A stretch of DNA of 64,000 nucleotides from Lineus longissimus (Eukaryota; Nemertea; Pilidiophora; Heteronemertea; Lineidae). The notes below the pieces were generated by a model. It searched no databases, was not told where the DNA came from, and worked only from the letters and a program-made list of their open reading frames with translations. The stretch is from positions 2,976,001 to 3,040,000 of the forward strand of contig NC_088323.1 in the NCBI RefSeq assembly GCF_910592395.1, in the 5' to 3' direction. This document shows positions 48,156-61,517 of the stretch, one piece after another (the stretch's first letter is position 1; each line of letters begins with the position of its first letter). The position numbers were made by a program, and so were the translations under genes.

Positions 48156-50777
48156 TCAGACAACACAATATGAACATCCTCCTTGCCCTTGACCTTGACC
48201 CTTCAGATTCATGCCCCGTTGGTCCGTTTCCCATAAACCAGGTGTCTGAATAATCTGCAATGAAACAATGATGGGAAATCTTTAAAGCATCGAAAACAGA
48301 CAGTAATATTGTCCATCATTGAGTCATTTTAAGAGCCGTGGATGCTTTCAGGGGGTAATGACACAGTAACCTAAAAGACACATAGATACTGTAAGGCTCG
48401 CCCTAAATCTATTGTCTGTAATATGTAAAACACCTCTCCTAACATTTCGGGTAGGTGGATACTAAAGCGAGAAGGCTCACTATATTCTCAAATAAATGAA
48501 AAAGATTATACCTACTTTTTCTACTAATTCTTCAAACGCACACTGTACACCCTCTTTAGTTTTTGCACTTGATTCTATAAATAACATGTGGTGCTTTCTC
48601 GCAAACTTTAACCCTTCATCACGTGATACTTCTCTCATATCCTGCAATAAAAAATTACAAGTTATAGAAACTTCCTAATCTTGTACACATCTAGGCTTTT
48701 TGTCAACTCTGCTAGCCTACCCCAAGGGTTGGGTCAATCTCGAGACGTAATCAATTAGTTCATTTTCTATAAGAAAACAAACAATGTGCCAAACTGAAAT
48801 TCTTTCATATTTCACTAACAATATAACATGTACTTACCACATCAATTTTGTTCCCAACTAACATTTTGACAATATCATGTTTCGTAGAAAACGTTTCTAA
48901 TTCACTCAGCCAGGCTTCGAGTTTTTGGAAGGATTTTTTATTGGTGACATCATAAACTGAAATTCAATAGGCTAAATTCAGATAACAGTTGAGGGAGATA
49001 AGGGCCATCTATTATCATTCCTCTATCTTCATGGTGACGAAATTTCATTCTAAATATCTCTTACTTCTTTCACTTTCAATAGATGACACAAAAACATCAT
49101 GTACTGCACCCATTATACGCCATTCAATGTTTTCCAGTTAATGTCAATCCTGAGCATCAACTTTCTAAAAAACTCTTCAAAGAGGAATAGGATTTACATA
49201 CTAGATCCTGGGGAGTAGGTCATGACAGAGTCATGTCATCGGGATTCAGGAGCAACGACTAATGTACCAAGTAAATATTTATTGGAATAGTCACCCAAAA
49301 TAACACCCTGTGCTCCTCTATAATAACTTGGGGTCAAAGTTCTAAACCGCTCTTGTCCAGCTGTATCCTGAAAGTAAAATAGGTCAACCAGTCTAAGTTT
49401 AAAACCTTAACTTCAGGATCTAACAAGAAATGTATTGGCTGTTAGAAGACTGAGTGTGGTCTCACTCAGATTTGTTGGCTTCTGCCCTCTTCAATGAACA
49501 TGTTGTACCTCAAGTCTTGATGACCAAACAATAAAATGCCATAATTTCATTTTCTTGAAAGAAAAAGTCAGGCATATGCTGATCATCCAGCTTAGAAAGT
49601 AAATGTTTTTGAAAGTTCACTCTTGCACCAGCATTTCAGATGATCACTGTCTTCTGCATTTGACTCTTGATTTGACTCCACCTCAGAAGCGTTGCCAGAC
49701 CTACAAGTATGCTTGTTGTCATCAGCCTCATTTTGGAAAACACTGTGAAGGATATCTATATTTTTTTGCCTACCCAAATTGCTAACTTAGTCTTGTTGCC
49801 ATCCACCGTTATTGTCTTTACTTTGAAATCAACGCCTTGAAGAAGAAGAATTGTTGAAATTCAAAAAAATCATGATTTAGACATGACATATTGTGCTGAC
49901 TCCACGCCATGCGCCACCACACGCTACGTATCATGGCACTTATGCTGATCTTATGACTTCCACTAGACTTTTATGAGACGATTTTGACATGGCTTGCAAC
50001 TTGCATTGCAACATATTAACAAGGTGTCTCTTACAATAAGACTAAGCATTTTTTGCTTTCAAGACTTGAACATGCATTTAAAAAAACAAAAATTTGCAAC
50101 TATGCCTTAGCCATAATTCTGTGTCATATAGAAATGTCAGATTTTATTTACCTATTGTAGCAGACTGTTCTGGATCGAAGGTATCATCGGTAAATCTCAA
50201 CAGTAGACTGGAAGAAAATTTAACAACTTAAACAATAGAATGTGCAGAGTTGAGTTAATTTAAAATTATTGTGATTGTAATACACACCTAACTGACCGAA
50301 CGTCTTTCGTTGTTGCTCACAATCATACCAATACCATTATTATCATCATCTTGCTATTTGGTTGAAACAAACACCCATTGACAAACCCCTGAACAGGCCA
50401 GACCATGAGATATAGGTCATTGAAACTTTCTATAGGCTCACACGACACGCCACGGCACCACCGACGGCCCCAACGGCGACGGGACATCAATCAGCAGCAT
50501 GCATCACTGCCAGTGCTATCAGGCCAGACGCGGCAAAGGAACAGGATTCGGACGTGTGGAATCGGATTTCGCCAAACATATCTTTTACTTTATCATTGCT
50601 ATTTCAAAAAGGCCTATTTTATGGTTTCCAGTCCACTTTTTTCCCTAATTCTTACTTCCGAATTTAGAACTTTTTCGATCACAAGAACCTCTGAATTTCA
50701 CAATACCTCGACTTTCCTACACTTGATTCTCCTATAATAAGGATCTTTAGGGTTGCTATAACGTCTTGGTCGTCCAT
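48156..50777 (-). CDS. RAB18: Ras-related small GTPase Rab18, complete
   Basis: Seven exons, 50777-50707, 50207-50152, 49835-49774, 49367-49295, 48956-48838, 48641-48516 and 48254-48156, give 201 residues (human 206). Rab18 acts at the ER, lipid droplets and vesicle traffic. All guanine-nucleotide motifs are present: P-loop GESSVGKS (16-23), DTAGQE (64-69), NKID (123-126) and ESSAK (150-154). Rab18-specific words include [31 protein letters not shown] and [20 protein letters not shown]. The C-terminus ends CSYCVV, so the expected CAAX box (CSVL in human) is not in standard register; cysteines sit at -6 and -3. It is divergent from SPC25, with about 555 bases between start codons. Confidence 0.96.
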
Positions 50778-51332
50778 TATTCACTGGCCACGTCTAAATG
50801 AGTGAGTAATCACAAGAATATGAGGACAAATTTGATCAAGATTGCATCAAATTCGAATGGCGTTGTGTATTTTGATGATGACGTAATTATATTTAGTGTA
50901 GTTCGTCATCTGTTTTGGAAACATATCGATCGCCGATTGGATACATTTTTTGTGGTGACCTCGACCTTGACCCCAAAAGTAAACTTTCCGCGGTTTGTTT
51001 GAATTTTTATGACTTTTGCAGAACAAAAACATTGATAATCCTGCTGATATAGATCCAGAGTCATAGTCGTGATTAATAGATCTTATTACAGATATGAAAC
51101 GCTTTCATCATTGCTGTCGCCAAGCTCTGGGCTTTGATGGAAATGCAACAAAGAATTCTTGTTTAGATTTTATGTACAAAATGCATGTGTAATTTTCAGT
51201 GAACTTCAGTTTCGCCATGTCCCAACATGCTCCAATCGGCTATTGTCACCACGTCTGGTCTTTTTATGGCACCCAAAACACAATACGTCTTTATGTATTC
51301 ATGGTTTCCTTCAGGTTTGAATCCACTTTAAA
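50778..51332. promoter_or_regulatory. Shared upstream region of RAB18 (-) and SPC25 (+)
   Basis: The start codons face away from each other across 555 bases with no other gene between, so a bidirectional promoter is likely. I see no convincing TATA box for either gene. A CAG just before GTTTGAATCCACTTTAAA at about 51314 could be a 5'UTR acceptor for SPC25. Confidence 0.45.
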
Positions 51333-53318
51333 ATGGCGGGATCTGGTGAAGTAATGCGGAGAGAACTGCAAGTGGAGTTGGCAGAAATCAAAGAAAATCT
51401 TGCACAATGTCGTAACAACATAGTCACCCAGTGGGAAGCGAAACTCCTTGCTTATAAAGAAATAAAGAGGAGAAATGAAGCTGAACTTCAATTGAGAAAA
51501 GGTGAGGTCATCAAAGTAACAGACTAGAATTATACTTGACAGGCAAGGCACCAATCCACTTAATCATGGCAATGTTGATACCTAGGCTAGAGAACGTCAT
51601 GATCATTACACATTATGTCCTTGATTCAACACCTGACACACTCTCTTTTTGTTGGGTTAACAAATCGCCTCTCCCCTATATTTAGTAGACATCAGCTGCA
51701 GGAACGTCTTCCTTTTTCAGATGAGATGTCTGCACTTGACAAGGGTGAGTACTACCAGTAGTACTGTAGACAAGTTTATAGATGATGGTTCTCAGATAAA
51801 ACCCACAAGAGAGGTGATGACCAGGCAGACCATGCAGCACATGTAGATGACCCTGCAACACATGGAGATGATCCTCAGAAGATGAGATGAAGTTGCCTGT
51901 AGCTGTCACAGTGGCAAATTGAGGTGGGAGCACAAGACCGTAGGGTACAACTCAATGGGTACAACTCAACTTACTGACCATTACATTTGGTTTTCAGATA
52001 AAGTCGAAGGAGGATATGCCATTGATGATCTGCGAGGGTCCATTGTATCAATAAAGCTGGAGACAGATGGGCTTCTCCTTGAGAAGGAGAGGCTAGGTGA
52101 AAAGGTCAAGGTGCTCCAGTTGGAAGTGGAGACGAGTAAAATAGGTAAGCACCTTATATTTTATCACAGATCAGTTGATACCTACTTCCAAAACTAAGCT
52201 GACATGGCTTGGTGTCCAATTGTACCACTTTAATAAGACCAAAAACTTGGCTCTGCTGTTGGGGCCTTTTCAGCATACAGGATCAGTTGTAGTTGTAATC
52301 AATAGAGCTCTGGTACTAGGCTCAACAGAGGTACCTTGGATGAAACCTTGGGCAAATCACTTAACATTTGATTTACTGGTTGAGTGTCTTAGCCAAGCCT
52401 AATGGCAAGTGTAATAATTTATTCTAATGAGAAAAGAGAGGTCGATCACAAAAAAGTAGGCGCATAAAATGAAGGATTGTTGATAGTGATAGCGATAAAC
52501 GAAAAAATCACCTATTTTTCAGCGCTCGAGGAAAAGGAAAAATCTGACGAGCAGAAAATAGTGGCAATACAGAAAACAATGGAATGGTGTCGCGAAAAGA
52601 TGGGAATACTGTTTATAAAAATCCCTGGACCTGGTAAGTGAAAGAACTCATGATATTGAATCCACACTGTCATGAAAGACCTGGCCAGATAACCAGTATT
52701 TCAAGTCACTGTCCATCACTTTTTCATATGATGTTCCTTGGCATACTTTGCCAAATTTCAAGTTTCAAACCCAATCTGTCTTCGTTTCAGTGTATAAACT
52801 TCAAGTAATCATCACCAACATTGATCAGAAAGACCCAACTACACCATTTGTATTCAACATGGCTGTCATCAATAGAATTTATGAAGGTAACTACAGTGGA
52901 ACCTCCCTCAGTGGACACCTCTCTAATAAAGACACCCTCTCCATTGAGGACACTAGTTTTGGTCCCAAACTGGTTGTTTCCATTCTATTTGACCTCGCTA
53001 TCATCACTTGTCAGTCCCTACAGTACATTGCACTACTCCAGTTTTAAGTATTGAGTAAATACATTCCAACCATGCTGCTTTCGCGGGTGCAACCATTACC
53101 CGCCCTGAAATTAGGCGGTCCATCAGACCCACTGCTAAAATCAAAACTTCATCTTCTTGTGTCTCTCTCTATTTCCTTCTACAGTTTCAGATTGTGAACC
53201 CAAAGTTGACGACCTTAGCAATCTTGTGCACAAACTGAATCAGACAAATAATATTCGCTCGTTCTTCATTTTGATGCGGAAAAGATTCAAGGAGATGTGC
53301 ACGCGTACTCGGAAGTAA
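51333..53318 (+). CDS. SPC25: Kinetochore protein Spc25, complete
   Basis: Exons 51333-51501, 51721-51744, 51998-52144, 52523-52633, 52791-52886 and 53185-53318 join to 226 residues (human 224). Spc25 is one of four subunits of the NDC80 complex that ties chromosomes to spindle microtubules; with Spc24 it anchors the complex to the inner kinetochore. The first about 130 residues form an acidic/basic coiled coil (KENLAQCRNNIVTQWEAKL, DGLLLEKERLGEKVKVLQLE). The C-terminal globular RWD-like domain is recognisable from YKLQVIITNIDQKDPTTPFV, then LVHKLNQTNNIRSFFILMRK. All introns are phase 1. Family and orthology are secure from the globular domain; coiled-coil sequence alone would not show it. 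Confidence 0.93.
52893..53050. mobile_element. Possible Tc1/mariner-like MITE remnant
   Basis: TACAGTGGAACCTCCCTCAG at 52893 has the look of a Tc1/mariner terminal repeat placed at a TA, and it continues into CACCTCTCTAATAAAGACACC, which is shared with 45769. The right end is not clear. It lies in the last intron of SPC25. Confidence 0.4.
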
Positions 53319-53669
53319 AATCGTTGTCATGTCGATGCCACGTTTGATTTGATGTATTTGGACTAGACATACCGTGTTTGGACCACATTGTACTGTACGT
53401 ATGCATTCTACATGTACATGTACAGGGGTACATATGCATTTACCGTACCCCGAGTTATATGGCTAAGTCCAACAAAATGATAATGATCCTTGGTCTTTGA
53501 GCATGAAGCCATAAAGTGGTGACATGGAACAGACCTATGACATTGGTCCAAATATTAAAGCTTTTTTGGTCGGTGCTGAAGTTGAAATGGTTAAATTACA
53601 TGTATGTTTGTGATCAATTTTCCTATCATGTTGTATACATGTACTTTAAAACAATTGTACGTTTGATGC

Positions 53670-53675
53670 AATAAA
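53670..53675 (+). other. Polyadenylation signal of SPC25
   Basis: AATAAA on the coding strand, about 350 bases past the stop. A second hexamer near 53976 is an alternative. Confidence 0.5.
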
Positions 53676-53699
53676 AGAGATAGTTGCTTTTACAAGTTG

Positions 53700-55209
53700 T
53701 TATTCTTTGTACATACTTTTAAGATCTGCCTGATGCAGTGTCTGTGGCTTCATTTGCAACCTGATGTGTCGTACGGCCAGGGCAGCGTCAGATGTCCAGT
53801 CATGCTCGAGGACAAGGCGATCAAAACAGTTCTCATCCTTTTGACAGACTAATGCACAACTTCCTGATTACAATGTACCGGTACATACATGTACATGTAT
53901 GAGCCAGACTCCCCACACCACAATGCCACTGATCACACAAGCCATCTGCATTAAATGTGGCACATTCTTTTATGAAATAAAGGGCCAAACACATAGATTC
54001 TGATCTGTTTTTATTTGATAAAGAAATATTGGTACATGATGCATGTACAAATCATCATGACGGAAAGAGTTGAACACCACAAAGACAAAGACTCAAGGAA
54101 AACTAACATCAAAATCATAGCTTAGAAAAATAAAAAACATGCAAGTTCTTATTTTGTGCTTTTACACTGGACAACTGGACAGTTTCAAAGTGCTTTGCAT
54201 TCATTCCCAAACCTATTTCAGACACCATTCTGTACAGATGGAAGTACTGGATGGCACTGGCAGAGCCTTGAACCCACAACCTTCCAATTCTAGGTCAGAC
54301 TCTGACGCTCCACCATTGCCACTGCACTTCCCGAGAAAGCTTGAATATGAAAAGTAAAGCGGTACAATTATAGCCATAGTGGTAATTGTACCACCCAACC
54401 TTACACTTTAAAACATGAGTACACATCCTGACCAAATGCTTTATCTAAAGATCAATTGTGCTTTTAAACTGCTTTAAAAATTAGCCTCAATGAAAAATGG
54501 GCGGACTAGAACTTCAAAGCAATGTGAATTCATTGGAACAAAATCTCAAATAAAAATATTGAACACCTGGATAACTACAATGTACGAATAGTATGCCGAA
54601 ATGCGAGCAAAATTGAACAATGATTAGAACTTCATAGAATAGTCTGAACTCAACTCGGGGAACAACCTGTCGAACAGGCAATGCTAAGCCATTTGATTGT
54701 CAAATGAGAAGTGATAAAATTTGAGCAGGCAAGTGAATAAATGAGAGGTGTAAAAATTCATTCAACTACAAATTTGGCAAGAGTAATAAAAGCAGTCACC
54801 TAAAAATCCAGAAATTTACGCTGCCATTTTTTTTTCTTTTGCAAAATTGCAACTTTACAGTTATGCATTTACAGTAGAGACCAGTAATAACAATATAAAT
54901 GCAATGACCTTTCCTCTACTCAGCGACATGAACAAATTTGGCACTCTAGAAGCTGATGCTGTACTCTTGAACCCCGAAGATTCTTTTTCATCTCAAGTTA
55001 TTTTGGAGAGTTTTCATAAGCTGAATTTTAGGAAGCACAAATAACTAACACACAAAAACTCATATAAGACATAATTCTACTGACCCATATTAAGCTACCA
55101 CTCCAAAAATCATTTACAACCAGCTGCTGCATTGTAGCAAATCATGTAACGTAAACCAGGTAATGTTCGCAAATCAAAAAGTTCGTGTATTTTCACACAT
55201 GCATCTCAG
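53700..55209. other. Interval between convergent SPC25 and RETSAT
   Basis: No coding exon is recognisable. The part above 54010 is probably the RETSAT 3'UTR (minus strand), ending at AATAAA on that strand at 54010-54015. The two mRNA 3' ends would then lie only a few hundred bases apart. Confidence 0.45.
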
Positions 55210-58200
55210 TTATTCTTGTTTCTTATCCTTTGCTTGTTTCAGTTGTTTCTTGAACTTCACTAGATCCATAAAACAATTCCTGTTGAGAACTTTTCCTGCG
55301 CAGAGTAGCCCTCCATGGAGTCCACCGGAGAACCCACACGACAGAACATCCTGACCTGAAATGCAAGAGCATTGGAATCAGAACCAATGATTTAGGCAAA
55401 AGGTTACATCAAATGATGAGGAACACTTTTAAATTTTAGCGCGGTTAATGTTTGCATTTGCACCCAAATCTCGAAAAATATAAAAAAAGCAGAGGTTTGT
55501 GACAAAACTGACGATCACTGATGCATAACAACTCGCCATAAGTAAAATGCACTTGGAAAGACGTTCAAATCCTTTTGGAGAGATTACTCAAAATAGAACT
55601 CGCAACCTACCAGTCAAGAAGAGGCCAGGAACATCGGTGTCTGGCCGCAGTGTCATGGCAACTTCAGGTGAGCCGAATCGGGCCTTGTCATGATCCAAAC
55701 CGTACACCTCACCTTTTGGTGAGCCGATGTAGTACTTGTTGGAAAGGGGACTTCCAACTTCGAAGTAATCCAGCTAAAACCAAGAATGATTACTGGTATA
55801 AAAAAGATATCGAGTTGAGAGCAGAGCGTCAAATGTCTTCCAACCCCCCTCCCGGACAACCCGAATGATCAAATACTGTTGTCCAGAGTGAAATGCGACA
55901 CCACTGAATGGCCTTTATCGAGATAACACTAGTAGTGACTAAGTAACACACCAAAGCGACCTACCTTGTCCTCGATCTGGGGATACATGAGACAAGCTTG
56001 TTTCCACATCTGTCGGCCAATACCATTTTTCAGGTCCTCGTACTCTTCACAGCGTTTCTTCACTTGTTGGACCTCCCACTGCTTGAACCATTCCCATGGG
56101 ACAATGGTCACAATCGCCACTGTTGACTTGCCTTAAGAAGAGATAGAACAAAACATTTGATTTCTTTCACCACTTCTTCAGGTCACCCATTAGAACCAAC
56201 TGATGTAACCTGATGTACCTTTGTTGACACCCGATGAGTCACAGGCTGATATTCTGACAGTTTGCCGTGACCCTTTAAGTCTTGATTCTGTACTCTAAGC
56301 CCGCCTCGCCAAAATCCTAGAAGTTTTAAGTGTTACTTACCTGGATGTCTCTGCTCCCATGTGGAATCTTTGGTTGAAGGAAACGACAGAAACATGAGTG
56401 GAACATCTCCTTTCACCGCATCTTCTGGCGTCTTGGCACAGAACTCATCAAATTCACCATCCAGGTCAGAACTGAAGAAGATATAACCTTGAGTTTACAA
56501 GACAAAACACTACCTGGTTATGGGAGGGGGAGCCTGAGGTACAATCTCCAAGCACATTGAAGGATATTATTCTCTCTGCCAACATAGATTTCAATACGCC
56601 ACGAGGTCCCAGATATGTCACACTCACAGGCCATGACAATTCTAAATCAAAAAATCAACAGTAGCATATGACCGTACAACACAGTTATGTACTCAACTGC
56701 ACAGAAGAATTTTGTCAAGAACTGACACTAGTAAGGCAAAATGATCTTTATTTCAGATGGGAAATCACTCCTTTCTTACCTATTGAATGCCCATACGTTC
56801 TGCTTCTTGAGACCCAGTTCTTCTGTTGTGCCCTTTAGACCAGCAAAAACGGATATCATGGACATACCAGACTTGACAGCATTTCTTTGCAGGAGTTTGT
56901 ATATGGCTGAATTATGGATAAAAGTTGGATCAAATGAAACTCTTCTATTCTATCTACCCTGGTTTAAATGATACAAAATGGCCTGAACTTCAATGAAAGT
57001 ACCACGCCACCCAAGCATATCTACATGTATGGTTGGTGCCAAATTTGGTAGGGGTAGGGATGTCGTAGTGGTTTTTATCGGTGTGGAGGCTTGCCGTCTG
57101 AAAACTGTGGGTCTGAAACTCGACAGGGACATATCGCCAGATTTGTGATCTTAGGCAAGCCACTTCACTTCATTGGCATGTCCTTTGAATGAGATTCCTT
57201 ACTACCAAGTAGTGTCACGCAAGATCAAACAAGAAGCTGTCAACTCACCAGATTTGGTAGCAATTTCCTTAGGAAGTAAATACTGGAATGTGTTGACAAC
57301 ACCAGCACCAGAAATCACAATCGGAGCCTTGATATCAAAATCACCGGTAGACTTAGTTACCCGTACACCTGGAATAAGAACGAGTACTGTCCTTTAGATA
57401 GGTGTCTGATTAGCAACATAGTCAACAGGGACTCTACATGTTGTCTCTTTGGGATAAACCATGCATTTCAGACAACAACAAAAATTGTAAACGATCATGA
57501 GAGAAAGAGAAAACAAGCTTACCACACGCCTTTCCCTGCTCATTCACCAGAATTTGGCTGACAGGAGCTCGCACGAACACACGTCCACCACTCCTCTCAA
57601 TAATCGGGATAATATTGAGTGCAATTTCACTGGCACCACCTCTTGGATAGAACCCGCCATTCAGGAAGTGATTCTGGACAGCGGCGTGCATGGCCATTGT
57701 TGTCTTCTTTGGCTGGGTTCCTAAATGATAAAATGTTCAAATGCCAGGAGAACTCAAATAAGAGCTGTGGTATGAGCAGTTCCAAGATACATCCAGATTT
57801 TGTACCTGGATGCACCCGGAATGCACATGAATGAGTCTGGTATGTGCATACACAACTCGATACAAAGTCTGGATTCTACCGACTGTGGTGGTGATTAAAA
57901 TCAATAAAGAAACACTGCAAACTTTGAATTTTTGACAAGCTCTGACACCATCATTGTTAGTACCGGGGAAATTCATCATGCACAGCACACTTGTCCAGTT
58001 TATAAAAATAGGCAAGCAACATACCGTAGTCACCCCAGTTGTACGAAAAAACAGCCTTCAGGTCTTCGTTGTCGGTGATCTTGTCGACAGCTTCCTTCAG
58101 GGTGATGTTTTGGTAGTGGAAACACTTAGAAAAGAGGCTGTAGATACCAGTCTTCACCACAATCTTAGCGATCCACATTGGTAACATCTTCAGTATGGCA

Positions 58201-61200
58201 TCCATGGAACTGTTCAATTTGATGTCCTACATGAGAAAGAATATTTAGTCAACATTTCTGACACGATTTCATGATATTGCACTTTTTGATTTCTATCAAA
58301 TAAGTCAGCACCTAGGCCTGACCAGATACTAAGGCCAGCCCGGGTAATGGTAATACACACCTTGCACATGTTGAGGTACTTATCAATGGCCTCTTGTTCC
58401 TTGGGGAAGGCTTCTAGTAGACCTGCACGGAGGCCCTCTTTCGTTGAGCGGTATTCATACTTTCGTGCCTTGGCTGGGTCCCCCAAAGCAACCTGTTGTG
58501 GTGAGAAAGGTAAAATCTCTGATTAGCAAAATATACTTCTGAAACAAACTACAAGTGGATATGGATTGAGGTAAACCGGATGTGGTTATCATTTGCTACA
58601 CCGTTAGTCTCACTCATCTGCAACCAGACAGCCTAAGGTCACATGCCACATTTGCTACACCGTTAGTCTCACTCATCTGCAACCAGACAGCCTAAGGTCA
58701 CATGCCACATTTGCTACACCATTAGTCTCACTCATCTGCAACCAGACAGCCTAAGGTCACATGCCACATTTGCTACACTGTTAGTGTCACTCATCTGCAA
58801 CCAGACAGCCTAAGGTCACATGCCACATTTGCTACACCATTAGTCTCACTCATCTGCAACCAGACAGCCTAAGGTCACATGCCACATTTGCTACACCATT
58901 AGTCTCACTCATCTGCAACCAGACAGCCTAAGGTCACATGCCACATTTGCTACACCATTAGTCTCACTCATCTGCAACCAGACAGCCTAAGGTCACATGC
59001 CACATAAAGTAGGCTATGAAAAGTTGTTTGAAAGGAAAGTTAAATAGAGTCAAATACACATTTACATGCACTTTGGTCGGAAATAGATTTTTAGCAGGAA
59101 GAAGAGATAAGATACAATTAGGGGAGAATACTTACAATATCAAAAGCATCTTCAAGCTGCTCCCAGACTAGTTGACCTCCTGTCACTTGATCAGTTAAGA
59201 TTTTGGTCATCGTCTCTCCAAACATCTGCCCAATGTAGTGAATACCTTGAAAGATATATTGTCACCATCAGCTGTGTCACATTAAGTGATAGTAGCTCAA
59301 GATTTAACTGCTATAGTTACCGCATGTGATGCATAAAGTCAAATGTAACACAGAACACTGTAATTCAATAAAGTCGCTCAAAGTCAAAAACATTTATTTA
59401 CTCATCAACAGGACAGTTTATCTGTTTATTCTAGAAGGCCCATGCCCTTTTACATCTTATAATTTTCTTTCACCATGACTTTTCAAATCTCTGGAAACAC
59501 CATTTTCACCAACTTACCAACATCAAACTCGTAGCCTTTCTCAATGAAAGTGTGGCAGCAGCCTCCCGCCTGGTCATGCTGTTCCAGGACGAGAACTTTC
59601 CTACCCACTTGGGAGAGCAAGGACGCTGTAGCAAGACTGCCAATACCACTACCAATTATCACAGCATCAAGATCTTCTGGTACTTTACGCATACTGAACC
59701 CTGGGGGACATAAAGAAATGTTTAGCAATTTGAAGAATCATGCGAGGAAGAACACTAAAAAGACACTAAATCAAATTTGAACACGAAACTGGGGGAGCTT
59801 ATTTTCTCAAATGCAGTACTTAAAACCTTTCCATATCACAAGTATCTGCATGAGTGCATGAGAACGGTGAACCATGTGATCTTTGGAAGGGATGTTTTGA
59901 CACCAACACAAAACATTGATGTTGATAATAACATCAGTAGCCAAGGACAGTGAAGGGTTAAAAAACAATCATTTTACAGTCACGTAATTTGGTATCATCT
60001 GTATGATTATCACTAATTGACTAAGACAAAGTCTATGGCACAGATGACCTCGATTTATTACAGCTGATAACACGACTTATCATTGAACAGATTGCAATCT
60101 ATTATCCATACATTTGTTTTGACAATAGCAAGAACCACCTGGCACAAAAAGTCAAAAGTTCATAGTCTAGATTCCATTTAAAACCAATACATACAATACA
60201 AAAACAAGGTCAACAATGTTCTCTTCTTGATATATCGCGCACCACATCATGTAATATTAAAAACTTGGAATTGGTCTCAGGGATGCAGTTGCAAAAGCTA
60301 CAGCTGTTGCAAAGTTTCCACAAAGTACCATGGCGACAGACAGTAAATAATGTTCAATTATAAATGCCGGTACATGAATTGTGATGTCATTGGTCAAACA
60401 ATAGTAGGCCTATACATCATAAAAGTTTCCACAATTCCGTGAATGTGCATAGTACTGTGTGAGTGCAAGTCAGTAACCCAGATGAGATTGAGATCGTGCT
60501 CATGTCCCTCCCTGGATATCTGGTAACTACGTACGGGGGTCGTACATTGTTGAATTCAAATTATCGTCTACATCGTCTACCATAGGCGTAGGCCTACCTA
60601 CGTCATGAGAAGATTGTGCGTTTAATCGCCACTTTTTTTAACGGGAATTACCGTCATGACATCACATTTAGAAACGTGAGGAAAAAAAAATAACGCAGTT
60701 CAAAGTCAAGTGGAAAGTAGCAATACACTATCACCCAATGAACATTACTTGGATCATGTGTACAGATGATTGATGGGCCATGGCGACAAAAAGTCAATAT
60801 GTTGTTCATGACCGACAGCTCATTTGATGACAGTACATCCTTGTAAAGGTATGAACAGTCAGCGTGCATTGCATGTCCCATGTAGATAATGTAGGCCCCT
60901 ATAGGCCCTAATTGTATTAAGGGGCAGATTGGCCTAGGCCAACTGACTGATGAATACTCCTGGGTGAATTTTTCTGGAATTTTTACAAAAAGTCAAGTCC
61001 GAAACCAAAAACATAAAGAATGTTGCTTAATTACTTATTCGACAAAGATTTTGGGGTCAGTAACAAATAATGAATAACTGAGACAGTCGTTCAGGTTCAC
61101 AAGCCTTCAGTATCTCTGCCCCTAAACATGACATAACATTAACAGTGATGTAGGCCCTAGGCCTATACATACCTTGCTTGAGAACCTTGTCTCGCAGTGC

Positions 61201-61377
61201 TTGGTCAAACTCAACATCTTTCGGTGGCTTCCTACGGTCGACGGCAAACGGATTTGGACCAGGTTTTGGACTAGATAAGAAGAAAGACAATGCAACAATC
61301 AAAGTGTAGAGTGCAATCCCAGCAACAATGATGCTGGGATTAGCTAGAAGGTATTCAATCACCGTGTTGACGATCAT
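55210..61377 (-). CDS. RETSAT: All-trans-retinol 13,14-reductase (retinol saturase), complete
   Basis: Twelve exons: 61377-61173, 59700-59518, 59245-59136, 58492-58361, 58226-58025, 57720-57523, 57368-57249, 56906-56780, 56471-56341, 56131-55965, 55773-55611, 55355-55210. They give 627 residues (human 610). Retinol saturase is an ER membrane flavoenzyme related to carotenoid isomerases; it reduces the 13-14 bond of all-trans-retinol. Visible: an N-terminal membrane anchor ([19 protein letters not shown], about 17-35), the dinucleotide fold [13 protein letters not shown] (82-94), [50 protein letters not shown] and the C-terminal [17 protein letters not shown]. The third glycine of GxGxxG is serine (human GSGFGG). 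A longer frame upstream lacks an ATG, so I start at 61377. Identity is very secure. Confidence 0.96.
58592..59004. repeat. 59-bp minisatellite, seven copies, in RETSAT intron 3
   Basis: The word TTTGCTACAC recurs at 58592, 58651, 58710, 58769, 58828, 58887 and 58946, an exact 59-base period. Copies differ at only one or two positions (CACCG, CACCA or CACTG after the opening word). Such near-identity means recent amplification or active homogenisation. There are no unique spacers, so it is not CRISPR-like. Confidence 0.97.
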
Positions 61378-61517
61378 CCTGCGAACTCTTTCATGTCTTT
61401 GCCAAAATGTCAACCAATCTTGACACTAGAGGCGCTGATTTCGAATTGCGGTTGTTTCGCCCCCTGACCTCCCCCGTCGTTTCGCTCCCTTGGACTTTTT
61501 GTTGGGATTGAGAAAGT

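Noticed and set aside
58592-59004. CRISPR-like regular repeat
   Set aside because: Units are contiguous 59-base copies with no unique spacers, inside an intron of a eukaryotic gene.
61378-61413. RETSAT start at 61413
   Set aside because: The codon is TTG, and starting at 61377 gives the expected short N-terminus before the membrane anchor.
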